From NCBI RefSeq assembly GCF_028309625.1, contig NZ_JAQMHR010000007.1, positions 62,001 through 126,000 on the forward strand: a DNA stretch of 64,000 nt. Reading direction: 5' to 3'. Shown here piece after piece: positions 41,832 through 50,446 of this stretch. The notes beneath the pieces are model-generated. The model did no database searches, was not told where the DNA came from, and worked only from the letters and a program-made list of their open reading frames with translations. Every line of letters starts with the position of its first letter. Position 1 is the first letter of the stretch. The DNA is from Trichococcus sp. K1Tr (lineage in GTDB: Bacteria > Bacillota > Bacilli > Lactobacillales > Aerococcaceae). The position numbers and the translations under genes are program-made.

Positions 41832-42855
41832 GTTCGTTTTCCTCCTGTACTTGTTTTCTGGCAAGCTTCACTTTTTTCTGAGCAACCTTCTTCGGAACGG
41901 CTGCATGCTTCTCTTTCGATGCAAGCCCATATAATGGCAAAAATTTGGAGCCGATTTCTTCAGAAGCCTGCAGAATATGAATCGGCAGGAAGAAACGCTG
42001 AGATAATTGTTCCCTTACCTTTTCCAGATCCGGAAAATCACCCGTCAAAAAGATATGCGTCACTCCGCCTTGGCCGTTCATCACAGAATAGCGATAAAAC
42101 TCCAGTAGCCTTTCCAAAACATCCAACATGTCCGTAATTGCCTCTTCAAAAGAATTTTGATCGTCTTTCCAGATCCATTCACCTTCTTTGGTTACATCCC
42201 ATAAATCAACCAAACGGGCTAAGCGCGAATGGCGCGAAAATTTGGGCAAATTTTGGTGAAAAACCATGATTGCATGATCTACAGGGCTCCATTGCAACAC
42301 CATCACATGCTTATCGGGACTCTGTTCCAAGTCATTTTGTTGCAAGATGATCCGGTACAGGCATAGGGAAGAAATATCCGCTACGACCGGATTCAAGAAT
42401 GCCTTTTGCAACAAGGATTCGTACTGGAAAATGACTTCTTGCGGATAGAGCATCAGAAGAATAGTCTGGTATATATCGCCAACCTCAAGCAACTCAAATT
42501 GAAAACGCGTCTCCTTGAACGGGGAACGGATCAGCTGGCCCATATGCAGCGTGACGTAAGCCTTTATTTCTGACGGTGCCAGCTGTGCCGGTATTTTTTC
42601 TTCACGCACTATGACAAAATCGTCCGGCAACAAGATAGCTGCTTGCGCATTTTTCAACTTTTTTTCAATAACAAGTGCGTTCAGTCGATTCTCAAGCAAC
42701 GAAGGATTGTTGATTCTCCCTTCATGAAGGATTTCGGTATCAAACAGAATCTCATTTTTTTCCAGTACTGTGCGGGATTGCGCATCCACGACCAGATAGC
42801 GGATCCGCCTTTCCAAAAATTCAAAATAAAGCAATGTTTTTTTCTGAAACAACAT
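41824..42855 (-). CDS. pilM: Type IV pilus assembly ATPase-like protein PilM
   Basis: A 343-aa cytoplasmic actin-like protein. It opens on the first beta strands (LYFEFLERRIRYLVVDAQ) and carries AAILLPDDFVIVREEKIPAQLAPSEIKAYV. The C-terminal half has VTHIFLTGDFPDLEKVREQLSQRF, similar to the second nucleotide-binding lobe. A basic tail follows (KKVAQKKVKLARKQVQEE). PilM binds PilN and PilB and couples the motor to the pilus base. The ATG at 42855 follows GGAGGGAGGC; a start at 42897 would overlap the prepilin peptidase gene region unnecessarily. Confidence 0.87.
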   Translation of the reverse strand: MLFQKKTLLYFEFLERRIRYLVVDAQSRTVLEKNEILFDTEILHEGRINNPSLLENRLNALVIEKKLKNAQAAILLPDDFVIVREEKIPAQLAPSEIKAYVTLHMGQLIRSPFKETRFQFELLEVGDIYQTILLMLYPQEVIFQYESLLQKAFLNPVVADISSLCLYRIILQQNDLEQSPDKHVMVLQWSPVDHAIMVFHQNLPKFSRHSRLARLVDLWDVTKEGEWIWKDDQNSFEEAITDMLDVLERLLEFYRYSVMNGQGGVTHIFLTGDFPDLEKVREQLSQRFFLPIHILQASEEIGSKFLPLYGLASKEKHAAVPKKVAQKKVKLARKQVQEENEHV

Positions 42856-42898
42856 AATGTGCCTCCCTCCGTATCCGAAACGCAAAAAGTGGTCCAAC

Positions 42899-43654
42899 TC
42901 AGCTAAAAAGTGCTAGGTACCACTGAATCATCGTTTCTCCATAATAAAAAACAGTTACTGCAGCCAGACTGATATAGGGACCAAACGGAATGGTCATTTT
43001 TCGATCGCCACCTTTTAACTTCATGATGATCATTCCCGTGATTGCTCCGTAAAGCGTGGCCAAAAAGAAAAGCAACAAAAATAGATAAGGTCCGAAAATA
43101 AAGCCCAACAAAGTGAAGTATTTCAGATCACCCGCGCCCATGCCCCCATTAGATACGAGGATGATCACGAACACTAAAACAAAGGCCAGGACCGCTCCGA
43201 TTGAGGACTCCCAAAGAGAGGGCTGCGGATACAGGAAGCGCAAACCCACAAACAATGGCGTGAAAAACAAAAGTAACTTATTTGGGATTTTCCTGTAGGC
43301 CAAATCCGATACCGTGATCGGAATGATGAGCGCAATCAAAAGCAAACCCAGAAACGTTTGTTCATTCCAACCATAACGGTAGAAAGTAATGGCCGCCAAA
43401 ATTCCGGTCGCCAGCTCCATGATTGGGTACAGCAACGAAATTTGTTCCTTGCATTGACTGCATCGGCCCCTTTGGCGCAAAAAAGACCAGACCGGAATCA
43501 ATTCTTTCCAAGTCAAGGTCCGTTGGCACGTGTCACAATAGGAACGCGTCTGAGCCAATAACGTTCCGTTCGGCACCCGCAACCCCACCACATTAAAGAA
43601 AGACCCAAATACCAAGCCGTAGATGAAAAAAATAACGGTTACGATTGTCTGCAT
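42899..43654 (-). CDS. pilD: Prepilin leader peptidase/N-methyltransferase
   Basis: A 251-aa integral membrane aspartyl protease that cuts the leader of prepilins and methylates the new N-terminus. It has GSFFNVVGLRVP, two CxxC pairs in the cytoplasmic loop (YCDTCQRTL and CSQCKEQIS, zinc-binding) and the two catalytic Asp regions (TVSDLAYRKIPN and GGMGAGDLKYF). About seven hydrophobic helices. The ATG at 43654 follows AGGAG. It acts on the four prepilin-like proteins of this operon. Confidence 0.95.
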   Translation of the reverse strand: MQTIVTVIFFIYGLVFGSFFNVVGLRVPNGTLLAQTRSYCDTCQRTLTWKELIPVWSFLRQRGRCSQCKEQISLLYPIMELATGILAAITFYRYGWNEQTFLGLLLIALIIPITVSDLAYRKIPNKLLLFFTPLFVGLRFLYPQPSLWESSIGAVLAFVLVFVIILVSNGGMGAGDLKYFTLLGFIFGPYLFLLLFFLATLYGAITGMIIMKLKGGDRKMTIPFGPYISLAAVTVFYYGETMIQWYLALFS

Positions 43655-43670
43655 GAAAAAACTCCTAGTA

Positions 43671-43705
43671 AGCAAGAAAGACTCCACGAAGGAGTCTTTC
43701 TATGT
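43671..43705 (-). terminator. Hairpin just after the major pilin gene
   Basis: A perfect 10-bp stem GAAAGACTCC / GGAGTCTTTC (43676-43700) with a 5-nt loop, followed on the minus strand by TTGCTT. It may be a partial terminator or a 3' stabiliser for a pilin-only transcript. Confidence 0.6.
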
Positions 43706-43718
43706 ATTTAAATGGGTG

Positions 43719-44057
43719 TTACTGTGTTGTTGTTGCCAATTTCCCTGCTTTCACTTCAGCTTTTGTCACTGATGTTACAGTACCTTTATAGCCGGCTTCA
43801 AGGTATTCTTTATCGATTAAGATAACAGTTGTAACAGGATCTACTGCATCTGTTTCTTGAAGGTAGTACATTTTCGCAGCATCGAAAACTAGCTCTGCTT
43901 CAGCTTTATCAGTATCGGTTTTAGCCTTATCAACAACATTCCCGATCAACGGAATCGAGATACCAATGATAAGCCCCAAGATTACGATAACCCCTAGTAA
44001 TTCAACTAATGTGAACCCGCCTTCTTTTTTCAACAACTGTTTGATTTTATTCCTCAT
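43719..44057 (-). CDS. pilA: Major type IV prepilin
   Basis: A 112-aa prepilin. The leader MRNKIKQLLKKEGG ends at Gly-Gly and is followed by FTLVELLGVIVILGLIIGISIPLIG, with Glu at +5 of the mature protein. The C-terminal part is short (about 70 aa), has no Cys and looks like a small pilin head with a beta-rich end. The ATG at 44057 follows GGAGGGAAAGAAT. It has its own promoter (44151-44179) and a hairpin behind it, which fits high expression, so I take it as the main subunit. The two other prepilins upstream are larger and probably minor. Confidence 0.92.
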   Translation of the reverse strand: MRNKIKQLLKKEGGFTLVELLGVIVILGLIIGISIPLIGNVVDKAKTDTDKAEAELVFDAAKMYYLQETDAVDPVTTVILIDKEYLEAGYKGTVTSVTKAEVKAGKLATTTQ

Positions 44058-44106
44058 ATTCTTTCCCTCCATTTTCTTTTCTATTTTATGAATGTTTGTT
44101 TAGTAA

Positions 44107-44134
44107 AAAAACTCACTTCTTAAACCAACAGAAG
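44107..44134 (-). other. Small hairpin with T-run in the pilin leader
   Basis: On the minus strand ACTTCT / AGAAGT (6-bp stem) is followed by GAGTTTTTTT, between the pilin promoter and the pilin ATG. It could stop read-through from pilC or act as an attenuator; the stem is weak. Confidence 0.35.
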
Positions 44135-44150
44135 TTTATTTCCAATCCAA

Positions 44151-44179
44151 ATCATACAACAATTATTTTGGACATGCAA
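44151..44179 (-). promoter_or_regulatory. Internal promoter for the major pilin gene
   Basis: On the minus strand TTGCAT (44179-44174), a 17-bp spacer and TATGAT (44156-44151) give a plausible sigma-A promoter about 95 nt upstream of the pilin ATG, in the 138-bp gap after pilC. Confidence 0.6.
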
Positions 44180-44195
44180 TCTATTTAGCGCTGGA

Positions 44196-45401
44196 TTATC
44201 CGAAAGTTTCGAACATACTGAACATCGGCACAACGATTGAAAGAACGATCAGACCAACGATGGCTGAAAGGAAAATTATCATAACCGGTTCAATCAAAGC
44301 TTGCAGTCTTTCGGATGACTCCTGCACTTCCTGATCGTAGATTTCCGAAACTTTTTTCAGCATCTCGTCCAATTCTCCGCTTGATTCCCCGACTTGGATC
44401 ATCTGAATGATCAGCGGAGGGAAAAACCAATGGTCGACCATCGGCTTAGCCAACGATTCTCCTTGTTCAACATCTTTTTGTGCTTTCAACAGTACATTTT
44501 CAACCACACGATTGCCCACTACTTGACTGGTCACTTCGATGGCCTGGAGAATCGGTACGGAACTATTGATCAAGGAACTTAATGTTTGCGTCATCCGCGC
44601 AAGCAATGTTTTCTGCAAGAAGGTTCCCAGAATAGGCATCTTCAGTTGCACCACATCGAACACGTACGCGACCTGATCTTTTTTACCAAGCTGAATGATA
44701 ACCGCCACGAGAACTCCGACCACTACGATCATAAGCCACCAGTAATGCTGAAACAACCCGCTCAGTGTCAGGACAAACTGGGTAATCGCAGGAAGTTCAC
44801 TTCCCATGGAGGCAAACATATCCCCGAAAATAGGCACGATGAATACCAATAGGAAGGCTGTGATTAATAAGGCTAACACACCTACAATAAGCGGATAGGT
44901 CATGGCTGTCGTGATTTTCTGCTTGATGCGGTGCTGCTTTTCATAATAGTCCGCCATTTGCTGGAGGGCTTCTTCCAAACGCCCGCTGACTTCCGCCGAA
45001 TGAATCATGTGTACCAATAAATTAGGGAATAATTTCGGTTTTTTCGCCATCGCTTCAGACAAAGCAACCCCTTCCCTTATTTCCTCGGATAATTCTTCCA
45101 ATGCTTCTTTCAGGGCAAGGCTCGTTGATTGGACAGCCAGCAGGTCCAAAGCGTCGACAAGTAAGATTCCTGCATTCGTCAAAGAGGAAAACTGTCTCAG
45201 GAACACGATGAAATCCTTTGATTTCAATGAGGTACGAAAATTGATGTCCTTGTTCAAGACAGCGTTCAGCGCATCCACTTCAAAGACGATAAGATCCATG
45301 TGCCTGAGTTCATTCAGGGCTTCTTTTTTATTGGTGCTCTCTATTTTCCCCTTCATCAGTTTTCCGTCTCTTGTTTTGGCTTTGTAGGCAAAAACAGCCA
45401 T
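44196..45401 (-). CDS. pilC: Type IV pilus platform protein PilC (GspF family)
   Basis: A 401-aa inner-membrane platform with two repeated GspF domains. Visible blocks are FAYKAKTRDGKLMKGKIESTNKKEA (N-terminal), FLRQFSSLTNAGILLVDALDLL (first repeat), MTYPLIVGVLALLITAFLLVFIVPIFGDMF (helices 1-2), LARMTQTLSSLINSSVPILQAIEVTS (second repeat) and IEPVMIIFLSAIVGLIVLSIVVPMFSMF (final helix). It binds PilB and PilT and loads or removes pilins. The second ATG (45401), 5 nt past AGGAGGG, is preferred over 45404. Confidence 0.95.
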   Translation of the reverse strand: MAVFAYKAKTRDGKLMKGKIESTNKKEALNELRHMDLIVFEVDALNAVLNKDINFRTSLKSKDFIVFLRQFSSLTNAGILLVDALDLLAVQSTSLALKEALEELSEEIREGVALSEAMAKKPKLFPNLLVHMIHSAEVSGRLEEALQQMADYYEKQHRIKQKITTAMTYPLIVGVLALLITAFLLVFIVPIFGDMFASMGSELPAITQFVLTLSGLFQHYWWLMIVVVGVLVAVIIQLGKKDQVAYVFDVVQLKMPILGTFLQKTLLARMTQTLSSLINSSVPILQAIEVTSQVVGNRVVENVLLKAQKDVEQGESLAKPMVDHWFFPPLIIQMIQVGESSGELDEMLKKVSEIYDQEVQESSERLQALIEPVMIIFLSAIVGLIVLSIVVPMFSMFETFG

Positions 45402-45440
45402 CATTACCCTCCTTTCTTATTTAACGATTGTTTTCTTCTA

Positions 45441-46478
45441 CTATAATAATAGATGCGACCGGCTGATTGTTTCATCTTCCACGAGCCGCTTGATGCTCAT
45501 CTCCATAGTGTGCATTCCTTGATCAAGTGATGTCTGCAGCACATTGGGGATTTGATGCATTTTTTCAGCTCGGATCAAATTCTTGATTGCGGCATTATTG
45601 ACCAACATTTCGGTTGCTGCCACGCGACCATCAACCTTCTTGGTCGGCAGCAATCGCTGCGACAAGATGCCCAAGAGCACATTCGCCAGCATCAAACGGA
45701 TCTGATCCCTTTGCCCTGCTGGGAAAACATCAATCATCCGTTCAATGCTGCCGGCTGCATCCGAAGTGTGCAACGTCCCCAAAACTAAATGGCCCGTTTC
45801 CGATGCCGTGATGGCCGTGGAAATGGTATCCATATCGCGCAACTCCCCTACCAGAATGACATCGGGATCCTGGCGCAAGCTCGCGCGCAGACCTTCTTTG
45901 AATGATAAGGTATCGAATCCGACTTCCCTTTGTTCAATGAGGGATTGCTTATGCATATGCAAATATTCGATGGGATCTTCCAAGGTAATGATGTGTCGGT
46001 TCATCGTTTCGTTCACATAATCGATCAGGGCCGCCAAAGATGTGCTTTTCCCGCTGCCGGTTGGACCCGTCACTAAAAAAAGTCCGTGTGGTTGTTGAAC
46101 CAATTTTTTGGCGATTTCGGGAAGACCTAAGCTTTCCACACTGGGAATTTCTTTTGAAATGATCCGAAAAGCAAGCGAAAGCGCACTGCGCTGGTAGAAC
46201 ACGTTCACGCGGAAGCGGGCAATACCAACGATGTCGTACGAAAAATCAATTTCCCGTTTCTGTTCCAGCACCTCCCACGATTCTTGGCTAAGGCATGTTT
46301 TGGCAAACTGCTCCGTATCTTGAGGCGCAAGGGAAGCTTGTTTTTGGGGAATCAGCTTTCCGTCCACCCGGAAAACCGGTGCAGAACCTACGACAAGATG
46401 AACATCGGAAGCTTTTTTTTCATTTGCTGCGATTAATATAGCATCCAATTGTTCCATTGTTTCCGCATGCTTATTCAT
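45441..46478 (-). CDS. pilT: Type IV pilus retraction ATPase PilT
   Basis: A 345-aa hexameric ATPase. It has Walker A VTGPTGSGKSTS (about 125-135), the Asp box IITLEDPIEY, Walker B VILVGELRDMDT, the His box HLVLGTLHTSDA and, near the end, AIKNLIRAEKM, close to the AIRNLIRE motif required for retraction in known PilT proteins. Its presence implies that the pili retract and could drive twitching or DNA uptake. It overlaps the end of pilB by 8 nt (ATG at 46478). Confidence 0.95.
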   Translation of the reverse strand: MNKHAETMEQLDAILIAANEKKASDVHLVVGSAPVFRVDGKLIPQKQASLAPQDTEQFAKTCLSQESWEVLEQKREIDFSYDIVGIARFRVNVFYQRSALSLAFRIISKEIPSVESLGLPEIAKKLVQQPHGLFLVTGPTGSGKSTSLAALIDYVNETMNRHIITLEDPIEYLHMHKQSLIEQREVGFDTLSFKEGLRASLRQDPDVILVGELRDMDTISTAITASETGHLVLGTLHTSDAAGSIERMIDVFPAGQRDQIRLMLANVLLGILSQRLLPTKKVDGRVAATEMLVNNAAIKNLIRAEKMHQIPNVLQTSLDQGMHTMEMSIKRLVEDETISRSHLLL

Positions 46479-48096
46479 TGATTGAAGCAACCCGCAACAC
46501 CTCTTCCAACGTCGTCTTGCCTGCCTTCACTTTTATCAAGCCATCGTCAACCAAAAAGCGGACTCCTTGTTGCTTGATATGTTGCTTGATTTCCTGGATG
46601 GATGCCTGATTCATCATCAACTGCCTTACCTCTTCCGTGATCACAATCAATTCATGAATGGCCATCCGTCCACGGTATCCGGTATGACGGCAAACATCGC
46701 ATCCCCTGCCGAAGGTGATCGTGTCGATGGTCTGATTGCGTCGCTCAAATATTTCCCTCTCTACCGGGGTTGCTTCTCTTGTGTCGGCACAATCTTTGCA
46801 TATGGTTTTGACGAGCCGTTGCGCTACGACACCACTTAAGGCAGATACAATCAAGTAGGGTTCGATCCCCATATCGAGCAAGCGGGGAATGGCCTCAATG
46901 GCGCTGTTCGTATGCAGCGTGCTGAACACCAAATGGCCCGTTAGAGCCGCGCGCACACTGTTCTCAGCCGTTTCTTTATCGCGGATTTCTCCCACCATGA
47001 TGATATTCGGATCCTGACGCAAAACTGAACGCAAGCCCGTCGCAAAGGTCAGCCCAATCTGCGTATTGACCTGGACTTGGTTGATGCCCTCGAGTTGATA
47101 TTCAACCGGGTCTTCGATCGTAATGATATTACTTTCGGGATGGTTCAGTTCATTAATGGAACCATACAGCGTGGACGTTTTCCCTGAACCAGTCGGACCT
47201 GTCAACAGAATCAGTCCTGACGGTTGCGCGATCAATTCCCGATAATCAGCTAAAATATCCTTTTCTAAGCCGATATCCTCTACTTTTCTGAACATATTGG
47301 ACATATCCAATATCCGCAGCACAATTTTTTCACCAAAAACGGTCGGCAAAGTAGCCACACGCAAATTCACCCGTTTACCTAAAACCGTCGTGCTGATACG
47401 TCCGTCCTGCGGCAGGCGCGTCTCCGTAACGTTCAATCCGGCTATGATTTTGATTCGAGCAACCAAAGCGTTCATCAGGGTTTTCGGCAACGGTCGTTCA
47501 TTACGAAGCAGGCCATCTACGCGGTACCGAACGGATACTTGGCGTTCAGTTTGATCCAAATGAATATCTGATGCACGAAGCGATACACCTGTTTCCAGCA
47601 ATTGATTGAAGATCCTCACTGCTGGAGCATCCTCACCCTCGACATACTCAATATTCACTTCTTTTGAGTCGTATAAGCGGTTGATTGTCTGCAGTAAGTC
47701 ATCCCGTGTCGCTATCACCGGCCTGACAGCATAGCCAGTAGAAAATTCAAGCTCCTCTATGGCATAGAAGTCCAACGGATCATTCATTGCCACAATCAAG
47801 CGGTTATGCTCTTTTTTGATTGGGAGCAATAATTTCGATCGGGCAAAATCTTTTGATATCAGCTCCACTACAGACATGTCGATCGGATATTGATACAATG
47901 ACACACTTTCCAGTTTCAATTGGATTTCCAGTGCATCCAATAATTGCTTCTCAGTGATGTACCCTTGATCAACCAGCAAATCACCTAGTTTTCCGTCTTG
48001 CTTTTTCATGCTGAGTGCTTCCACAATCTGCAGTTCCGTTATGATACCCGTTTCTTTCAATAAATCCCCTAGTTTTTTCTTCCTAAAATCTGCCAC
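46471..48096 (-). CDS. pilB: Type IV pilus extension ATPase PilB with MshEN-like N-terminus
   Basis: A 541-aa ATPase. The N-terminal region (residues 8-60) holds two successive motifs, KLGDLLKETGIITELQIVEAL and KLGDLLVDQGYITEKQLLDAL, which match the paired c-di-GMP-binding motifs of MshEN domains (Lys replaces the first Arg). The core has Walker A LTGPTGSGKTST, Asp box IITIEDPVEY, Walker B IIMVGEIRDKET and HLVFSTLHTNSA. A tetra-Cys zinc site follows (CKDC and CDVC). It powers pilus assembly. The GTG at 48096 follows GGTGGGAG. The adjacent c-di-GMP genes give the MshEN reading functional support. Confidence 0.95.
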   Translation of the reverse strand: MADFRKKKLGDLLKETGIITELQIVEALSMKKQDGKLGDLLVDQGYITEKQLLDALEIQLKLESVSLYQYPIDMSVVELISKDFARSKLLLPIKKEHNRLIVAMNDPLDFYAIEELEFSTGYAVRPVIATRDDLLQTINRLYDSKEVNIEYVEGEDAPAVRIFNQLLETGVSLRASDIHLDQTERQVSVRYRVDGLLRNERPLPKTLMNALVARIKIIAGLNVTETRLPQDGRISTTVLGKRVNLRVATLPTVFGEKIVLRILDMSNMFRKVEDIGLEKDILADYRELIAQPSGLILLTGPTGSGKTSTLYGSINELNHPESNIITIEDPVEYQLEGINQVQVNTQIGLTFATGLRSVLRQDPNIIMVGEIRDKETAENSVRAALTGHLVFSTLHTNSAIEAIPRLLDMGIEPYLIVSALSGVVAQRLVKTICKDCADTREATPVEREIFERRNQTIDTITFGRGCDVCRHTGYRGRMAIHELIVITEEVRQLMMNQASIQEIKQHIKQQGVRFLVDDGLIKVKAGKTTLEEVLRVASINE

Positions 48097-48113
48097 ATTC
48101 TCCCACCTTTCTA

Positions 48114-49316
48114 CTAGTTTTCAATGATTGGCCCTGAGCTGATGATATCTTCCGGATCCGGTTCAGCAGTAGGCGCCGTCGACCCGACCGGAAAGCCTGC
48201 CGTGTTTACGGCCGCATAGTTGAGGCTTGCATTGCCCAACATTTTGAATGTTTTTGCGATGACCATGCCGTTTATTGAACAGGTGCCCGTTAACGAGACC
48301 GCCGCATTCGGAGCTATCAGCATCATGTTGTAGACTGCATTTCCAGCGAAATCCAACGCAGTATCCCCCAAATACACTAAAGTGATATTTGCGGACTCAC
48401 CTCCGTTGAAAGATATGTTATTAATATTCGTGATTGTATCAGTAACAATTGTTAGCGTCCCTCCACCAGTAACTACAATGTTTCCACCACTATTCAGCGT
48501 GTTCACTACAATCGTCCGATCTTGTCCTGTAGTATCGATTGTATACGTTTCATTGGATTTATTTTGGATTTCCGAAATATAAACATCTGAATCTAAAACG
48601 AGCTTAGTGCTTTTTTTTGAGATCGTTAAGTTTATTTCTGTATTAAGATTGTTTATATCAGGCGCTTTAATAGCTGCATAGGGTTCAAAATCAATAGACT
48701 TCACTTCATTGCCTTTATATTTAGTACTTCCAAAAATATTTATGCCTGTTTTTGGAGCATTCGTGTATATACTATCGCCTGTTATAGTACTACTACCACC
48801 AATGTAAATAGCTCCTTCGGTCAATAAAACCGCATCAGTAGGAAGTGTCGGCAATCCACCACTGCCACCGGTATTCTTATCGACCCAAGTCACACTGAAT
48901 TTTTTGGTGACGGTTCTTTTTTTTCCACCCACTTCTCCAATGGAGGTGATTGTGTAGGTTTCTGGGTTTATTTTAGTTGTTGCGGTCGCTCCACTGTCAA
49001 AATGGTACACAGAACCATCAGCGAATCGATCATTATGCTCGCTCACAATTGCCGACACTTTAGCATCGAAGGAATCCTCTGTCGCATTGGTTTCATAAGC
49101 GCTCAACACTTTACTCTGAATCTCTTCATAAGCTGCAACAGCTCCTGCCTCTGCCACATAATAAGCGGACGTATCATCACGGTTGGCAACACTCAGACGA
49201 TAGCTGCCGAGTGTGAGTGTCCCGATTGCAACACCAAGTACAGACAGCACGAGCAGCACCATCAATGTCAAAACGAGGCCACTGCCTTTTTCTTCTCGGA
49301 GATGTTTGATTCTCAT
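48114..49316 (-). CDS. PilX-like pilus protein with beta-rich C-terminus
   Basis: A 400-aa protein. The N-terminus RIKHLREEKGSGLVLTLMVLLVLSVLGVAIG and YVAEAGAVAAYEEIQ follow the PilX_N pattern: a prepilin-like hydrophobic helix that lacks the usual +5 Glu. The C-terminal 250 residues are beta-rich with repeats such as AIYIGGSSTITGDSIYTNAP and MMLIAPNAAVSLTGTCSINGMVIAKTFKMLGNASL, like polymer-forming or collagen-binding-type domains of similar Gram-positive pilus proteins. I infer a tip or minor pilus protein, possibly an adhesin. The ATG at 49316 follows GAGGAGGTGA. It overlaps no gene and leads into pilB. Confidence 0.8.
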   Translation of the reverse strand: MRIKHLREEKGSGLVLTLMVLLVLSVLGVAIGTLTLGSYRLSVANRDDTSAYYVAEAGAVAAYEEIQSKVLSAYETNATEDSFDAKVSAIVSEHNDRFADGSVYHFDSGATATTKINPETYTITSIGEVGGKKRTVTKKFSVTWVDKNTGGSGGLPTLPTDAVLLTEGAIYIGGSSTITGDSIYTNAPKTGINIFGSTKYKGNEVKSIDFEPYAAIKAPDINNLNTEINLTISKKSTKLVLDSDVYISEIQNKSNETYTIDTTGQDRTIVVNTLNSGGNIVVTGGGTLTIVTDTITNINNISFNGGESANITLVYLGDTALDFAGNAVYNMMLIAPNAAVSLTGTCSINGMVIAKTFKMLGNASLNYAAVNTAGFPVGSTAPTAEPDPEDIISSGPIIEN

Positions 49317-49324
49317 TTTCCCAC

Positions 49325-49828
49325 TCACCTCCTCAAATAGATCTTCGTTTGATATTCTATTGATTGATTGTTGTATTTGGCCATACTTTCTAATACGATG
49401 GCCACACTCTTTTCAGTAGCATTCAATTCAACCGTAAAATCAGCAACCCCATCCGCCAAAACCTGATCATTATTTTTCACAAGCTGTGCGCCTTTTTGGC
49501 TGAATGACTCAGCACCGACAGTCAAAATGGCATCCCCTGATTCTGATTCTGATTCCGATACTGTTATATCAGCAAAAGGCTTCTTGCGAACTTCTCTGGA
49601 AATGACAGAGAGTGTGTAAGCGAAATCATTTGACTGGCCAGCAGAATAGGACTGAGCCAAGTATTGCTTCTGCCCAAACAGATGAACGGCCCCTACGAGC
49701 GATAGCACAACCGAAAGTAGCGCAATGCTCGCCAACAGTTCTATGAGCGTCATACCTGATTCGTTCCGCAGACTAATCTTCGAGCTATTCTGCTGTACGG
49801 AACGACAGCAGCGTTTCCATTTCCGCAT
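49325..49828 (-). CDS. Minor prepilin (PilW/GspJ-like)
   Basis: A 167-aa prepilin. A long leader ending in NESG precedes MTLIELLASIALLSVVLSLVGAVHLFGQ, with Glu at +5. The head domain has no Cys. Position second in the operon, size and long leader suggest a PilW/GspJ-type minor pilin that helps start assembly. The ATG at 49828 follows AAGGGAGA and lies inside the previous gene, a 44-bp overlap in another frame. The two prepilin genes must be translated from overlapping sequence. Confidence 0.85.
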   Translation of the reverse strand: MRKWKRCCRSVQQNSSKISLRNESGMTLIELLASIALLSVVLSLVGAVHLFGQKQYLAQSYSAGQSNDFAYTLSVISREVRKKPFADITVSESESESGDAILTVGAESFSQKGAQLVKNNDQVLADGVADFTVELNATEKSVAIVLESMAKYNNQSIEYQTKIYLRR

Positions 49829-50201
49829 ATTTTTTTTCTCCCTTAGAAACCGTCACTGTTCCCTTATAAAGGGCAGCATTCAGCTCTGATGATTCAACTT
49901 TAGATGTCACTTCAAAACCGGAGACCGTTTTAGGGCCTTCGTCCTCAATAAAGCTCAACGTATCACCCACACTCTCTGTCTCTGAATAGTAGGTAAGCAA
50001 TTCGATTTGTTCTTGTGCGATAAAAGTTGCTTCATTGACGGCATCGGTCTTATTATTTATTTTTGCTGCTTGGATAAAAAAGGATAAAAAAGTTGTGATG
50101 ATAAGCGACAGAAGCAGAATGGATGCCAACACCTCGACGAGCGTCATCCCTTCTTCTTCTGATAACATACCTTTCATTAGTTTTCTATACCAACATTTCA
50201 T
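49785..50201 (-). CDS. Minor prepilin (PilV/GspI-like), first gene of the pilus operon
   Basis: A 138-aa prepilin. The leader (SEEEG) precedes MTLVEVLASILLLSLIITTFLSFFIQAAK with Glu at +5. The head contains FIAQEQIELLTYYSE, similar to the PilV/GspI 'A.A...A..L...' block. It should be a minor pilin that joins the PilW-like protein in a priming complex. The ATG at 50201 follows GAGGGAAGAAG. It opens the eleven-gene operon; the promoter must lie in the 245-bp gap shared with the plus-strand GGDEF gene. Confidence 0.85.
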   Translation of the reverse strand: MKCWYRKLMKGMLSEEEGMTLVEVLASILLLSLIITTFLSFFIQAAKINNKTDAVNEATFIAQEQIELLTYYSETESVGDTLSFIEDEGPKTVSGFEVTSKVESSELNAALYKGTVTVSKGEKKYAEMETLLSFRTAE

Positions 50202-50247
50202 TGTCTTCTTCCCTCTTTGGAAATATATTTATAAATACGGACCGTTT

Positions 50248-50253
50248 TGCCAA
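50248..50253 (-). promoter_or_regulatory. Candidate -35 for the pilus operon
   Basis: TTGGCA on the minus strand (50253-50248) is one mismatch from consensus and is followed by the AT-rich run TATTTATAAATATATTT (50237-50221). I cannot pick one -10 hexamer. Back to back with the GGDEF promoter. Confidence 0.35.
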
Positions 50254-50271
50254 TCTCAGAATGCAACAATT

Positions 50272-50300
50272 TTGTTAAAAATGTTATTATTGAGTATATT
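50272..50300 (+). promoter_or_regulatory. Promoter for the PAS-GGDEF gene
   Basis: TTGTTA (50272-50277), a 17-bp spacer and TATATT (50295-50300) precede the gene by about 150 nt. The -35 is only 19 bp from the candidate -35 of the pilus operon, so one regulator could act on both. Confidence 0.5.
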
Positions 50301-50446
50301 ATCTTAACGATTGACTGTCAATGATATTGAATTCATGGAAAACGATGCCCCTTCGTTGGAGCATACAGCCCCCATTTTACAACAAGACTATTCACAAATA
50401 TGATGGTAAAATGGTTGTTATGGAGCATACTGACACGGAGGTTATC

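Noticed and set aside
50202-50271. c-di-GMP riboswitch before the pilus operon, as in Clostridioides difficile
   Set aside because: Only about 50 nt separate the candidate promoter from the first start codon, too little for a c-di-GMP-I or -II aptamer, and no such fold is visible.
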